DNA from: Clostridia bacterium
Lineage (GTDB): Bacteria > Bacillota_A > Clostridia > Christensenellales > Aristaeellaceae
Assembly (NCBI GenBank): GCA_017397695.1
Contig: JAFQIF010000116.1
Coordinates: 1-32,548, forward strand
DNA: 32,548 nucleotides
Direction: 5' to 3'
Shown in pieces: positions 10,891 through 18,261 of the stretch. Both the position numbers and the translations under genes were made by a program. Every line of letters starts with the position of its first letter. Within the stretch, counting starts at the first letter, position 1. The notes below the pieces were generated by a model. The model was not told the origin of the DNA and ran no database searches. It was given only the letters and a program-made list of their open reading frames with translations.

Positions 10891-10920
10891 TTGCCAAACA
10901 TGGTGGTCTGATGATATAAT
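10891..10920 (+). promoter_or_regulatory. promoter of rplS
   Basis: TTGCCA (10891-10896) and a perfect TATAAT (10915-10920) are 18 bases apart. They give rplS its own transcription start about 75 bases before the gene, instead of read-through from a rimM-trmD operon as in many bacteria. Confidence 0.75.
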
Positions 10921-10924
10921 AGCC

Positions 10925-10976
10925 TCCGTATGAAACGGACGTTCCGCTGCAGGCGAAGTCGCGCTTGGCATGAGCG
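10925..10976 (+). promoter_or_regulatory. structured 5' leader of rplS
   Basis: The leader holds two small hairpins: TCCGT (10925-10929) with ACGGA (10935-10939), and CGCT (10962-10965) with AGCG (10973-10976). Firmicutes rplS genes often carry an L19 leader that gives feedback control by the protein. Whether this one belongs to that family cannot be judged by eye. Confidence 0.35.
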
Positions 10977-11001
10977 TCTATGATGAAAGGAGAAATCGAC
11001 A

Positions 11002-11343
11002 ATGAGCGAGATCATCCGTGCGATCGAAAGCGAGCAGCTCAAGAAGGATCTTCCCAAGTTCAACGTGGGCGATACCCTGCGTGTTATGGTGAAGGTTGTT
11101 GAGGGCGAGCGCGAGCGTCTCCAGGCGTTCGAGGGCATCTGCATCGCTAAGCGCAATGGCAGCATCCGTGAGACCTTCACCCTGCGCCGTGTTTCCTACG
11201 GCATCGGCGTGGAGCGTACCTTCCCGCTGCACTCCCCGCGTCTTGACAAGATTACGGTGCTCCGCCGCGGCAAGGTCCGTCGTGCGAAGCTGTACTATCT
11301 GCGTAATCTGTCCGGCAAAGCCGCCAAGATTAAGGAGAAGTAA
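11002..11343 (+). CDS. rplS: 50S ribosomal protein L19
   Basis: The 113-residue protein sits at the interface of the 50S and 30S subunits. The sequence is clearly L19: [60 protein letters not shown] and [14 protein letters not shown], at the usual length. AAAGGAGA precedes the ATG. It uses CGT and GTT codons more than most genes here, as expected for a highly expressed gene. It has its own promoter and terminator, so it is a one-gene unit. Confidence 0.99.
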   Translation: MSEIIRAIESEQLKKDLPKFNVGDTLRVMVKVVEGERERLQAFEGICIAKRNGSIRETFTLRRVSYGIGVERTFPLHSPRLDKITVLRRGKVRRAKLYYLRNLSGKAAKIKEK

Positions 11344-11354
11344 TTGTGCTACCG

Positions 11355-11382
11355 GCCGCCGGTTTTTTCCGGCGGCTTTTTT
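11355..11382 (+). terminator. strong intrinsic terminator of rplS
   Basis: GCCGCCGG (11355-11362) pairs with CCGGCGGC (11369-11376) around a T6 loop, and six T bases follow. Confidence 0.93.
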
Positions 11383-11468
11383 GTATGGTATGGTTAGGAC
11401 ATGGATTTTCGGAATTCATGCGCCTTATGATATAGATGCATCACAGGCGGAGATGGATAGGTTTTTAT

Positions 11469-12401
11469 ATGAATAACAGAGAAAACAAGTATGATCATAT
11501 GATTCTGCGCGCCGAGGACAAGGCGATCAACTGGTATCCGGGCCATATGGCGCGGGCAAAGAAGAAGCTGATCGAGCAGCTCAGCCGCGTGGATGTGGTG
11601 GTGGAGCTGTGCGATGCGCGCATCCCGCGCGCCAGCCGCAATCCGGATCTGGGCGAGCTGGTGAAAAACAAGAAGCGCCTGCTGATCCTCAATAAGGCGG
11701 ATCTGGCGGAGGAGGCGGAAACCCGCGCATGGCTGGCGCATTTCCGCGCGCAGGGCATCGACTGCATGAGCTTCGACAGCGCGAAGGGGCGCGCCAAGGA
11801 CGTTGTCAGCCGCATTGAAAAGGCGGCCAGCGAGGCCGTGGCGAAAATGGCGGCCAAGGGCGTCAAAAAGACTGTGCGCGTGATGATCGTCGGCGTGCCG
11901 AACGTAGGCAATAGCACGTTTACCAATAGGGTCAACGGATCCTCGATTGCCAAAACCGGTGACCGTCCGGGCGTGACGCGCAACAATCAGTGGGTCAAGA
12001 TCACGCCGTATCTGGAGCTGTTGGATACCCCCGGCCTGCTCTGGCCCAAGCTCGACGACCAAAGCGATGCGCGTGCGCTGGCCTTTGTCGGCACGATCAA
12101 CGATCAGGTCATGGATCAGGGCATGCTGGCCATCCGTCTGTTGGAGTATCTGATGGAGATCAATCCGCAGGCGGCGGTTGCGCGCTTCAAGATCAAGGAC
12201 GCTTCGCAGCGCGGCGATAAGCTGCTGGACGAGGCATGCCGCGGCCGCGGCTGGCTGATGCCGGGCGGCGTGATGGATACCGACCGCGGCGCGGCGGTGA
12301 TCCTGGATGAATTCCGCGCGGGCAAGCTGGGCAGGATCACGCTGCAGAAAGCGCCGGAGAAGAAGCGGGAGACAACGCCTGCAGAAAAAACAGACGTATA
12401 A
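11469..12401 (+). CDS. rbgA: ribosome biogenesis GTPase RbgA/YlqF, P-loop altered
   Basis: The 310-residue protein is a circularly permuted GTPase that helps late assembly of the 50S subunit. The order of motifs is diagnostic: NWYPGHMARAKK, then G4 NKAD (75-78), G5-like DSAKG, G1 (142-150), PGVTRN (G2 region), G3 DTPG (186-189), and a helical C-terminal RNA-binding domain. The G1 motif reads GVPNVGNST where the family has GVPNVGKST; Asn148 replaces the lysine that holds the nucleotide phosphates. Nearby residues also look unusual (FTNRVNG, RNNQW). The ATG at 11469 fits the family start; the ribosome site is weak (ATAGG, 7 bases away). It precedes rnhB and yraN, a common Firmicutes order, but lepB is absent between rplS and rbgA. 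Confidence 0.93.
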   Translation: MNNRENKYDHMILRAEDKAINWYPGHMARAKKKLIEQLSRVDVVVELCDARIPRASRNPDLGELVKNKKRLLILNKADLAEEAETRAWLAHFRAQGIDCMSFDSAKGRAKDVVSRIEKAASEAVAKMAAKGVKKTVRVMIVGVPNVGNSTFTNRVNGSSIAKTGDRPGVTRNNQWVKITPYLELLDTPGLLWPKLDDQSDARALAFVGTINDQVMDQGMLAIRLLEYLMEINPQAAVARFKIKDASQRGDKLLDEACRGRGWLMPGGVMDTDRGAAVILDEFRAGKLGRITLQKAPEKKRETTPAEKTDV

Positions 12402-12421
12402 CATACTTTGGTAAAGGCCGA

Positions 12422-12478
12422 AGGGTATGCCCTGAGGGCGACCGGAAAGCCCCTGGGCCGGGGGATGGGGCAGAGCCC
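12422..12478. other. cluster of small GC hairpins between rbgA and rnhB
   Basis: Within the 91-base gap are AGGG/CCCT (12422-12433), CCCC/GGGG (12450-12464) and GGGC/GCCC (12468-12478). The style recalls the hairpin repeat, but its conserved opening and loops are missing. It may be a decayed copy or local mRNA structure inside the operon. Confidence 0.3.
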
Positions 12479-12492
12479 TATGAGATGAAAGC

Positions 12493-13113
12493 ATGAAGAA
12501 AGACTGGAACGCGCGTCTTGTCGAGATCAGCGCGACTGACCGCGAAATCTGGCAGACCGGACGCGCATTTGCCGGCATCGACGAGGCGGGCCGCGGCCCG
12601 CTGTGCGGCCCGGTGGCGGCGGCCTGCGTGGTCATGCCCAGCGATCCGCTGCTTTTGTATGTGGACGATAGCAAGAAGCTGAGCGAAAAGCGGCGCGAGG
12701 CACTCTATGATCAGATTCTGGAAACGGCGGTATACGCCAGGGTGATCCTCGCTTCGCCGGAGGAGATTGATCGCGTGAATATCCTGAACGCGACCAAGAA
12801 CGCCATGGCGCTGGCTGCCAAGGATGCGCCCTGCGATCTGTTCCTGGTGGACGCCATCGACAGGCTTGATGTGCCGGGCGAGGTGCGCGGCATCGTGCAT
12901 GGCGACGCGCTGTGCTATTCGATCGCGGCGGCGTCGATCCTGGCGAAGGTGACGCGTGACCGCCTGATGCGCGAACTGGACGAACAGTATCCTCAGTATG
13001 GGTTTGCCAAAAACAAGGGATACGGTACGGCGCAGCACATTGCGGCGCTGAAGGAATACGGTCCCTGCCCGGCGCACAGGCGCTCGTTTATTGGCAACTT
13101 TGTGAAGGTATGA
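12493..13113 (+). CDS. rnhB: ribonuclease HII
   Basis: The 206-residue enzyme cuts RNA in RNA-DNA hybrids and removes misplaced ribonucleotides from DNA. The metal-binding acids are all present: Asp30 and Glu31 in GIDEAGRGPLCGP, Asp120 in LFLVDAID, and Asp138 in the VHGD stretch before IAAASILAKVTRD. The C-terminal FAKNKGYGTAQHIAAL and HRRSF motifs are typical. The length is normal. The ribosome site is weak; the gene is probably read as part of the rbgA transcript. It ends two bases before, or overlaps by four, the start of yraN. Confidence 0.97.
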   Translation: MKKDWNARLVEISATDREIWQTGRAFAGIDEAGRGPLCGPVAAACVVMPSDPLLLYVDDSKKLSEKRREALYDQILETAVYARVILASPEEIDRVNILNATKNAMALAAKDAPCDLFLVDAIDRLDVPGEVRGIVHGDALCYSIAAASILAKVTRDRLMRELDEQYPQYGFAKNKGYGTAQHIAALKEYGPCPAHRRSFIGNFVKV

Positions 13114-13115
13114 CG

Positions 13116-13478
13116 ATGAGCGAATCTTCCCATGTGCGGGGCGCGCTGGGCGAAGTGCGCGCGGAGCAATACCTTGCGCAGAAGGGCTATGCGATCCTTG
13201 CGCGCAATTATGTTTCGCCCGGGTCGGAGATCGACCTGATTGCAGAGAATAAAGGCATGATCGTCTTCATCGAGGTGAAGGCGCGCTCGGGCAGGTTTTC
13301 CCCCGGGCGCGAGGCGGTCACGCCCGCCAAGCAAAAGCGCATCTGTAAGGGTGCCATGTACTATTTGATGCAAAACGGCCTGATGAATCGGCAGGCGCGG
13401 TTTGATGTGATCGAGATTCAGGGCGAACGCATGACGCATATCGAAAATGCGTTTGCCTATCAGGGGCCGGCATACTGA
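13116..13478 (+). CDS. yraN: YraN/UPF0102 family nuclease-fold protein
   Basis: This 120-residue protein has the endonuclease-like fold of UPF0102. The family pattern is clear: GALGEVRAEQYLAQKGYAILARNY, then GSEIDLIAENKGMIVFIEVKAR, with the acid-acid-lysine layout of the PD-(D/E)XK fold (Asp in EIDLI, Glu and Lys in IEVKAR). Its role is poorly known; relatives sit beside rnhB very often. Two ATG codons are possible. The one at 13116 has AAGG 7 bases upstream and is preferred. The one at 13110 overlaps the rnhB stop as ATGA but lies on top of that site. Confidence 0.93.
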   Translation: MSESSHVRGALGEVRAEQYLAQKGYAILARNYVSPGSEIDLIAENKGMIVFIEVKARSGRFSPGREAVTPAKQKRICKGAMYYLMQNGLMNRQARFDVIEIQGERMTHIENAFAYQGPAY

Positions 13479-13509
13479 CCGGCCGTCCCGAAATCGGAGG
13501 CATCACAGG

Positions 13510-16500
13510 ATGAAAAACAAAAAACAAATCGGGATTCTTGCAGCGCTGCTCGTGATCGTTTTGATCCTCAGCGCTACGCTGCTTTTTGGCGGCGGGAAGA
13601 ATCAGCCGGTGCAGCAGGGCAATCTGCTGAAGAACGGAGATTTTTCCGGCGTGACAAACGGCATGCCCGATGGCTGGAACACCGGCATGTGGGTCACCAG
13701 CGCCGGCGCGTCGTATCTGGAGGCGGTGACGCTTCAGGATGGCGCACAGGCCGTGCTCGTTGAAAACGTGGCGGCGAACGATGCGCGCTTTGAGCAGACG
13801 GTTGCCGTGCGCGAAAACGCGACCTATAAGCTGACCGCGCGTGTGATGGCCGAGGGCTGCGATCCGGATCAAATCGGCGCGAACGTGTCGTTTCTGGGCA
13901 TCTTCGGCACGAGCGACGACGTGCACGATACGAACGGTCAATGGGAAACCATCTCGCTCTACGCGCAGACGGGCAAGGGCCAGAAGGACGCGACGGTTTG
14001 CGTGCGCCTTGGCGGCTATGGATCGGAGGCGACGGGACGCGCATGGTTTGACGATGTGACGCTGGAACAGGTGGAAAGCGTGCCGGTGGGTGCGTTTGTG
14101 CTGGATCTGTCCACGCCCGAGCCGCAGAAGGAAACAGCGCCTAAAGGTGAAGGGGACAAGGCCTTGGTGATTCCGGGCCTGCTTGCCATAGCGGCTGCGT
14201 ATCTGCTGGCTGCGTTTGTGCTTGCGCGCACGGTGATCGCCGGCGGCAGCATGAGCGAAGGCAGGGCGCGGGTGAAGCTTGGTGTGCTGCTCATGGGTGC
14301 ACTTGTCCTGCGTGTGGCGCTGGCCAGCGTGGTCAGGGGCTATGGCGTAGATATGGGCTGCTTCGGCGCGTGGGCAGGGAAGATGGCGCATGGCGGTCCG
14401 GCGAATTTCTATGAGGAAGGCTACTTCTGCGATTATCCGCCGGCGTATTTGCTGGTGCTGGGGCTGCTGGGCAGCATCGCAAAGCTTTTCGGTATTTCCT
14501 TTGGCACGATGGGCGGCGAACTGCTGCTCAAGGCCGTGCCGATTTTCTGCGATATCCTGCTGGCGCTGGCAGTATACTGGGTGGCGGAGCGTGCAGCGGG
14601 CAGAAAGAGTGCGCTGGGGCTTTGTGCGCTCGTAGCGCTGAATCCGGCGTTTGTGATCGCAGGCTCATGCTGGGGCCAGATCGATGCGGTGCTCTGCGTG
14701 CTGCTGGTGCTCGTGCTGATCCTTGCCCGCGATGGCCGGTGGCAGTATGCCCTTGCGGCGTTTGCGCTGGCCGTGCTGGCCAAGCCGCAGGCAGGCCTGC
14801 TGGCACCGCTGGGCGTTGCCGCGCTTGCGCGCGACGTGATCCGGCGCAAAGAGGCGCGAAAGCCTGCCGTGCTTGGCTTGCTGCTGGGCCTCGGTGTCAC
14901 GGCGGCTGTCGTGCTGCCATTCTCGCCGAATCAGGATTCGGCCTTCTGGATCGTGGATAAGTACATGGAGACGCTCTCCAGCTACGCCTATGCGACGCTG
15001 TCCACCGGCAACCTGATGTTCCTGCTTGGCGGCAATTGGGTACCCAATGATCAGATTCTCTTTGGCGGCGTAACGTATGGGCTGTTGGGCACGGTGCTGA
15101 TGGTGCTCTCGTTTGCCTTCGGTGTGTTCGTTTATCTGCGCGGCAGGGAGAGAACACGCCTGATGCTTGCCAGCGCCGCAACGATGCAGCTGATCTTTGC
15201 GCTGGGCAGCAAGATGCATGAACGCTATGTGCTGCCTGCGCTGGTGCTGCTGCTGCTTGCGTATCTGGAAACAGGCGATGTGCGCCTGCTGGCGTCTTCC
15301 ATCCTGGCCGGCGCGGCTTCGGCGGTGAATATCGGCGTGGTGCTCGCTTTTGAGCATCTGATTGCGCCCAATCTTTGGCTGGGTCATCTGGTTGGCGCGG
15401 CGCAGCTGATCGCCGCAGGCCTGACCGTGTGGGCGGCTGTGAGCCTGTCGCTGGGCCGTGGGCCGATGCGCCTGAGGCCCCGCACAGAAAAGGCGGCGCA
15501 GGAACGCGGCGAAAGCAGCATGGCCGGCGCGGCGGATGCGCGCATGCGCGAAGAACTGCTGCACGCAAAGGACTACAAGCTGCATATGGGCAAGGCCGAC
15601 TGGGCAATCATGCTGGCGCTGACGCTCATCTACGGCGTGATCGGATTCTGGTGCCTGGGTACGACGAAAGCGCCGCAGGGCGGCTATGCCTCTACGGCGG
15701 CAGGCGAGACGGTGACCATCGATCTGGGCGAAAGCCGCAGCAATTTCCATATCTATTACTATGGCGGCGTGTCGAGCACGCAGTTCACCGTGGCGACGAG
15801 CGAAGACGGCGTCAGCTTCACGGAGGAAACGGGCGCATATTTCGACGTGGGCGAGTGCTATAAGTGGCTGGCGATGCGCAGCCCGGTGTACGATGCGGAT
15901 GGCACGGTCGCCTCGGTAAACGGCGGCATGCTGCCCTTCTCCGGTCGCTATATCCGCGTCACGTTTGACGGCGCGGCAGGCTCCCTGTGGGAGATGGCGG
16001 CGGTGGATGAAAACGGCGTGTTGCTCCCGGCGGTTTCTGCGGTGAATGCGGGCGGCGTGGAAGGCCGCATGAGCGATCCGATGAGCGTGATCGACGAGCA
16101 GGACACCGTGCCGGATAAGCCCTCGTACATGAACAGCATGTACTTTGACGAGATCTATCACGGCCGCACGGGCTACGAGCATGCGCACGGCCTGAGCACC
16201 TACGAGACGACGCATCCGCCGCTGGGCAAGGTGTTCATGTCCTGGTGCATCAGGCTGATGGGCATGACACCTTTTGCCTGGCGGTTTGCGGGCGCGCTTT
16301 GCGGCGTGCTGATGGTGCCGGCGATGTATCTGCTGGCCAAAACGCTGCTGGGCAGCACGATCTGGTGCGCACTGTGCACGCTGCTGCTGAGCTTTGACTG
16401 CATGCACTTCACCCAGACACGCATCGCGACGATTGACTCGTTCCCGGTGCTGTTTATGATGCTGATGTTCCTGCTGATGGCGCGCTGGATGAAGATGAGC

Positions 16501-17436
16501 TTCTATCATCAGCGGCTGCGGGATACATTTGTGCCCTTGGCGCTGTCGGGCGTCTTCATGGGCCTGGCGATCGCCAGCAAGTGGATCGGCTGCTACGGCG
16601 CGGCGGGTCTGGCCGTGCTGTTCTTTGCGCGCTTCTATCAGCTCTGGCGTCAGAGCGTATATGCGAAAGCGCATCGGGATGAAGACCCTGCGTTTGCCCG
16701 CGCGGCGGCGCTGTTTAAGGACAGGGGAACGAAGACGATTCTTGCGTGCTTTGTGTTCTTTGTATTCGTGCCGCTGGCGATCTACGTGGCCAGCTATGTG
16801 CCGTATCTTGCGGCCTACGGCGGCTTTAAGTGGGACATGGCTACGCTGCGCAAGCTCTGGGATGCGCAGGTGCTGATGCTGGATTACCACGCGAACCTTG
16901 TTGCGGAGCATTACTTTGCCTCGCCTTGGTACGAATGGCCACTGATCGTCAAGCCGATGTGGTATTACGCGGCGGACTTCAAAGCGCCGGGTATGGCGTC
17001 GTCTATTCTGGCGTTCGGCAATCCAGCCGTGTGGTGGGCGGGCCTTGCCGGCATCCTGTTTGTGCTTGTTTACAGCGTGTACCGCAATGCGCTGCCGGCG
17101 CTGCGCATCACGGCAGGCCGCGAGGATGCGGACGACCGCGTGATGCCCATTATCTGCGTGGCGTTCCTGTCGGGCTATCTGCCGTGGGTACTGGTGTCCC
17201 GCCTTACGTTCATCTATCACTACTTTGCATCCGTGCCGTGGATCATCATCGCGACGGTGCTGGGGCTTAAGTATCTGGCGAGGGAGCATAAGAAGCTTTC
17301 GTATGCGATTGCGGCGCTGCTGGGCGTTGCAGCTGTGGCGCTGTTTATCGCATTCTATCCGCTGGCCTCGGGTGTCGAGGTGCCGCGCGCTTGGTGCGAT
17401 GCGGTGGCCTGGTTCGATGGGTGGATGTGGTATTAA
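13510..17436 (+). CDS. double GT-C glycosyltransferase with carbohydrate-binding modules (Gpi18-like plus PMT-like)
   Basis: This is a 1308-residue multi-pass membrane protein. Parts in order: one membrane segment (about 7-27); an extracytoplasmic CBM4/9-like beta-sandwich (about 38-190, NLLKNGDFSG to AWFDDVTLEQV); a polytopic GT-C domain like Gpi18/GT87 mannosyltransferases (about 220-665, with GVDMGCFGAWA, CDYPPAYL, WGQIDAV, KPQ and KMHERYVLP); a further membrane segment (about 698-717); an F5/8 C-like module (about 734-842); and a GT39 (protein O-mannosyltransferase) domain with FDEIYHGRTGYEH (about 879-891), THPPLGK (about 901-907) and RIATIDSFPVLF. Both halves should use polyprenyl-phosphate sugars outside the membrane. 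The target could be proteins or a cell-wall glycan. GGAGG lies 9 bases before the ATG. Confidence 0.85.
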   Translation: MKNKKQIGILAALLVIVLILSATLLFGGGKNQPVQQGNLLKNGDFSGVTNGMPDGWNTGMWVTSAGASYLEAVTLQDGAQAVLVENVAANDARFEQTVAVRENATYKLTARVMAEGCDPDQIGANVSFLGIFGTSDDVHDTNGQWETISLYAQTGKGQKDATVCVRLGGYGSEATGRAWFDDVTLEQVESVPVGAFVLDLSTPEPQKETAPKGEGDKALVIPGLLAIAAAYLLAAFVLARTVIAGGSMSEGRARVKLGVLLMGALVLRVALASVVRGYGVDMGCFGAWAGKMAHGGPANFYEEGYFCDYPPAYLLVLGLLGSIAKLFGISFGTMGGELLLKAVPIFCDILLALAVYWVAERAAGRKSALGLCALVALNPAFVIAGSCWGQIDAVLCVLLVLVLILARDGRWQYALAAFALAVLAKPQAGLLAPLGVAALARDVIRRKEARKPAVLGLLLGLGVTAAVVLPFSPNQDSAFWIVDKYMETLSSYAYATLSTGNLMFLLGGNWVPNDQILFGGVTYGLLGTVLMVLSFAFGVFVYLRGRERTRLMLASAATMQLIFALGSKMHERYVLPALVLLLLAYLETGDVRLLASSILAGAASAVNIGVVLAFEHLIAPNLWLGHLVGAAQLIAAGLTVWAAVSLSLGRGPMRLRPRTEKAAQERGESSMAGAADARMREELLHAKDYKLHMGKADWAIMLALTLIYGVIGFWCLGTTKAPQGGYASTAAGETVTIDLGESRSNFHIYYYGGVSSTQFTVATSEDGVSFTEETGAYFDVGECYKWLAMRSPVYDADGTVASVNGGMLPFSGRYIRVTFDGAAGSLWEMAAVDENGVLLPAVSAVNAGGVEGRMSDPMSVIDEQDTVPDKPSYMNSMYFDEIYHGRTGYEHAHGLSTYETTHPPLGKVFMSWCIRLMGMTPFAWRFAGALCGVLMVPAMYLLAKTLLGSTIWCALCTLLLSFDCMHFTQTRIATIDSFPVLFMMLMFLLMARWMKMSFYHQRLRDTFVPLALSGVFMGLAIASKWIGCYGAAGLAVLFFARFYQLWRQSVYAKAHRDEDPAFARAAALFKDRGTKTILACFVFFVFVPLAIYVASYVPYLAAYGGFKWDMATLRKLWDAQVLMLDYHANLVAEHYFASPWYEWPLIVKPMWYYAADFKAPGMASSILAFGNPAVWWAGLAGILFVLVYSVYRNALPALRITAGREDADDRVMPIICVAFLSGYLPWVLVSRLTFIYHYFASVPWIIIATVLGLKYLAREHKKLSYAIAALLGVAAVALFIAFYPLASGVEVPRAWCDAVAWFDGWMWY

Positions 17437-17447
17437 TCCTTATTTCT

Positions 17448-17595
17448 GCCGCGAAGCGAAGAAGGGGTCTGGGGACGACGTCCCCAGGCAGGGGATTGGG
17501 GATGAAATCCCCAAACGTACCCCATGCGCGAAGCGCCGCAAGCAAGAATCAGAGAGGAGCCAAAGGCGACAATTCTGATTCTGAACTGCTTGCTT
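17448..17595 (+). repeat. hairpin repeat copy E, composite form (modules A and B)
   Basis: Module A (17448-17522) has hairpin 1, CTGGGGAC (17469-17476) with GTCCCCAG (17480-17487), and hairpin 2, TTGGGGAT (17496-17503) with ATCCCCAA (17507-17514). Module B begins CATGCGCGAAGCGCC, itself a GCGC/GCGC hairpin (17526-17536). It then forms a long interrupted stem: AAGCAAG (17540-17546) with CTTGCTT (17589-17595), and AATCAGA (17547-17553) with TCTGATT (17574-17580). The same two modules recur in the same order at 27821-27969 on the other strand. Confidence 0.8.
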
Positions 17596-17610
17596 AAAAG
17601 CATAAGAAAG

Positions 17611-17656
17611 CCGGAGACATTCGGGCAAAAGCCTTGGTGTCTCCGGTCATTTTTTA
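17611..17656. terminator. bidirectional terminator between the GT-C gene and the XRE gene
   Basis: CCGGAGACA (17611-17619) pairs with TGTCTCCGG (17638-17646) and is followed by TCATTTTTTAT on the plus strand. On the minus strand a T-rich CTTTCTTATG follows. The stem abuts the stop codon of the XRE gene, so it likely ends both converging transcripts. Confidence 0.85.
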
Positions 17657-17874
17657 TACGGATCAAGTGGATTCGGATCGTTTGTGAATCCTGCGATGTA
17701 GTCAAGGGATACGTTGTAGAATTCAGCAAGTCGGATAGCTAGCGCGAAGGGAATCTCACGTTTTCCCTGCTCATAGTTGGTATAGGTGGTTTTGTGCATG
17801 CCGAGAATCTGAACCAGTTCATCCTGTGTCAGATCTTTGTCTTCTCGCAGATCTCTTAATCGTGGATAGTACAT
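17647..17874 (-). CDS. XRE-family helix-turn-helix repressor
   Basis: The 75-residue protein is a single cI/Cro-type DNA-binding domain. The helix-turn-helix covers about residues 16-40 (LTQDELVQILGMHKTTYTNYEQGKREI), followed by the PFALAIRLAEFYNVSLDYIAGF ending typical of these small regulators. The ATG at 17874 has AGAGGTG 6 bases upstream; the two ATG/GTG codons further up overlap that site. It is divergent from a DUF6809-like gene. The intervening 98 bases hold two nearly identical 18-bp palindromes, so it probably represses that neighbour and perhaps itself. Base composition is more AT-rich than the surrounding genes, which hints at arrival by transfer. Confidence 0.9.
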   Translation of the reverse strand: MYYPRLRDLREDKDLTQDELVQILGMHKTTYTNYEQGKREIPFALAIRLAEFYNVSLDYIAGFTNDPNPLDPYKK

Positions 17875-17902
17875 GCACATCACCTCTGTCTGTATTGCTT
17901 AC

Positions 17903-17932
17903 TTGACAACAATACAACGAACGATGTATACT
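17903..17932 (+). promoter_or_regulatory. promoter of the DUF6809-like gene
   Basis: A perfect TTGACA (17903-17908) and TATACT (17927-17932) are 18 bases apart. Operator 1 covers the spacer and reaches the -10 box, so a bound repressor would block RNA polymerase. Confidence 0.75.
17912..17929. promoter_or_regulatory. operator 1 for the XRE regulator
   Basis: The 18-bp site ATACAACGAACGATGTAT is an imperfect palindrome with half-sites ATACAACG and ATACATCG. It is the partner of operator 2, whose centre is 31 bp downstream, close to three turns of the helix. Confidence 0.65.
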
Positions 17933-17942
17933 CTGCTCAAAA

Positions 17943-17960
17943 ATACAACGTATGATGTAT
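17943..17960. promoter_or_regulatory. operator 2 for the XRE regulator
   Basis: The 18-bp site ATACAACGTATGATGTAT repeats the outer bases of operator 1 exactly (ATACAACG at one end, ATGTAT at the other). It falls in the expected 5' untranslated region, between the transcription start and the ribosome site GAGGGG. Confidence 0.65.
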
Positions 17961-17972
17961 GAGGGGCGGAAT

Positions 17973-18254
17973 ATGGATAGGATTCTGCACGAACTGTATC
18001 ACGGAATGATTCGTCCGGAAGAAGAATACCAGCCTACACAGGAAGTGCGGCAGGAAAGGAGAGAGCTGGATACGCGTCAGCAGGCGCTTTTGGAAAGAAT
18101 GCAGAAGATCGCTCCGGATATCGCTGCCGAAATGAGCAGGCTGTTTGAAGCGGAGAACAGCGCAGATGCAATGGAGATGGAGCAGGCGTATATTCAGGGG
18201 ATGCGCATGGGTGCGCGGCTCACAATTGCGCTGCTCAGAGAGAAGGAGAAATAA
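17973..18254 (+). CDS. small DUF6809-like protein
   Basis: This 93-residue, acidic, mostly helical protein begins MDRILHELYHGMIRPEEEYQP and ends AYIQGMRMGARLTIALLREKEK. Both ends match what I recall of DUF6809, a family of unknown function in gut Clostridia often found near XRE regulators. The middle is rich in Glu and Arg and may form helical pairs. The ATG at 17973 has GAGGGG 6 bases upstream. Codons upstream in the same frame lie inside operator 2 and are not needed. No membrane segment or known catalytic motif is seen. Its divergent XRE partner and two operators suggest a small self-controlled unit. Confidence 0.7.
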   Translation: MDRILHELYHGMIRPEEEYQPTQEVRQERRELDTRQQALLERMQKIAPDIAAEMSRLFEAENSADAMEMEQAYIQGMRMGARLTIALLREKEK

Positions 18255-18261
18255 AAGCCGT

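Noticed and set aside
9590..11002. A 470-codon minus-strand frame across the orphan binding protein
   Set aside because: It covers the rplS promoter, lacks a ribosome site and has shadow-type composition.
14665..17289. An 874-codon open frame on the minus strand across the GT-C gene
   Set aside because: It is antisense to a well-recognised protein, rich in His, Arg and Gln, and without family motifs. GC-rich third positions on the coding strand commonly create such frames.
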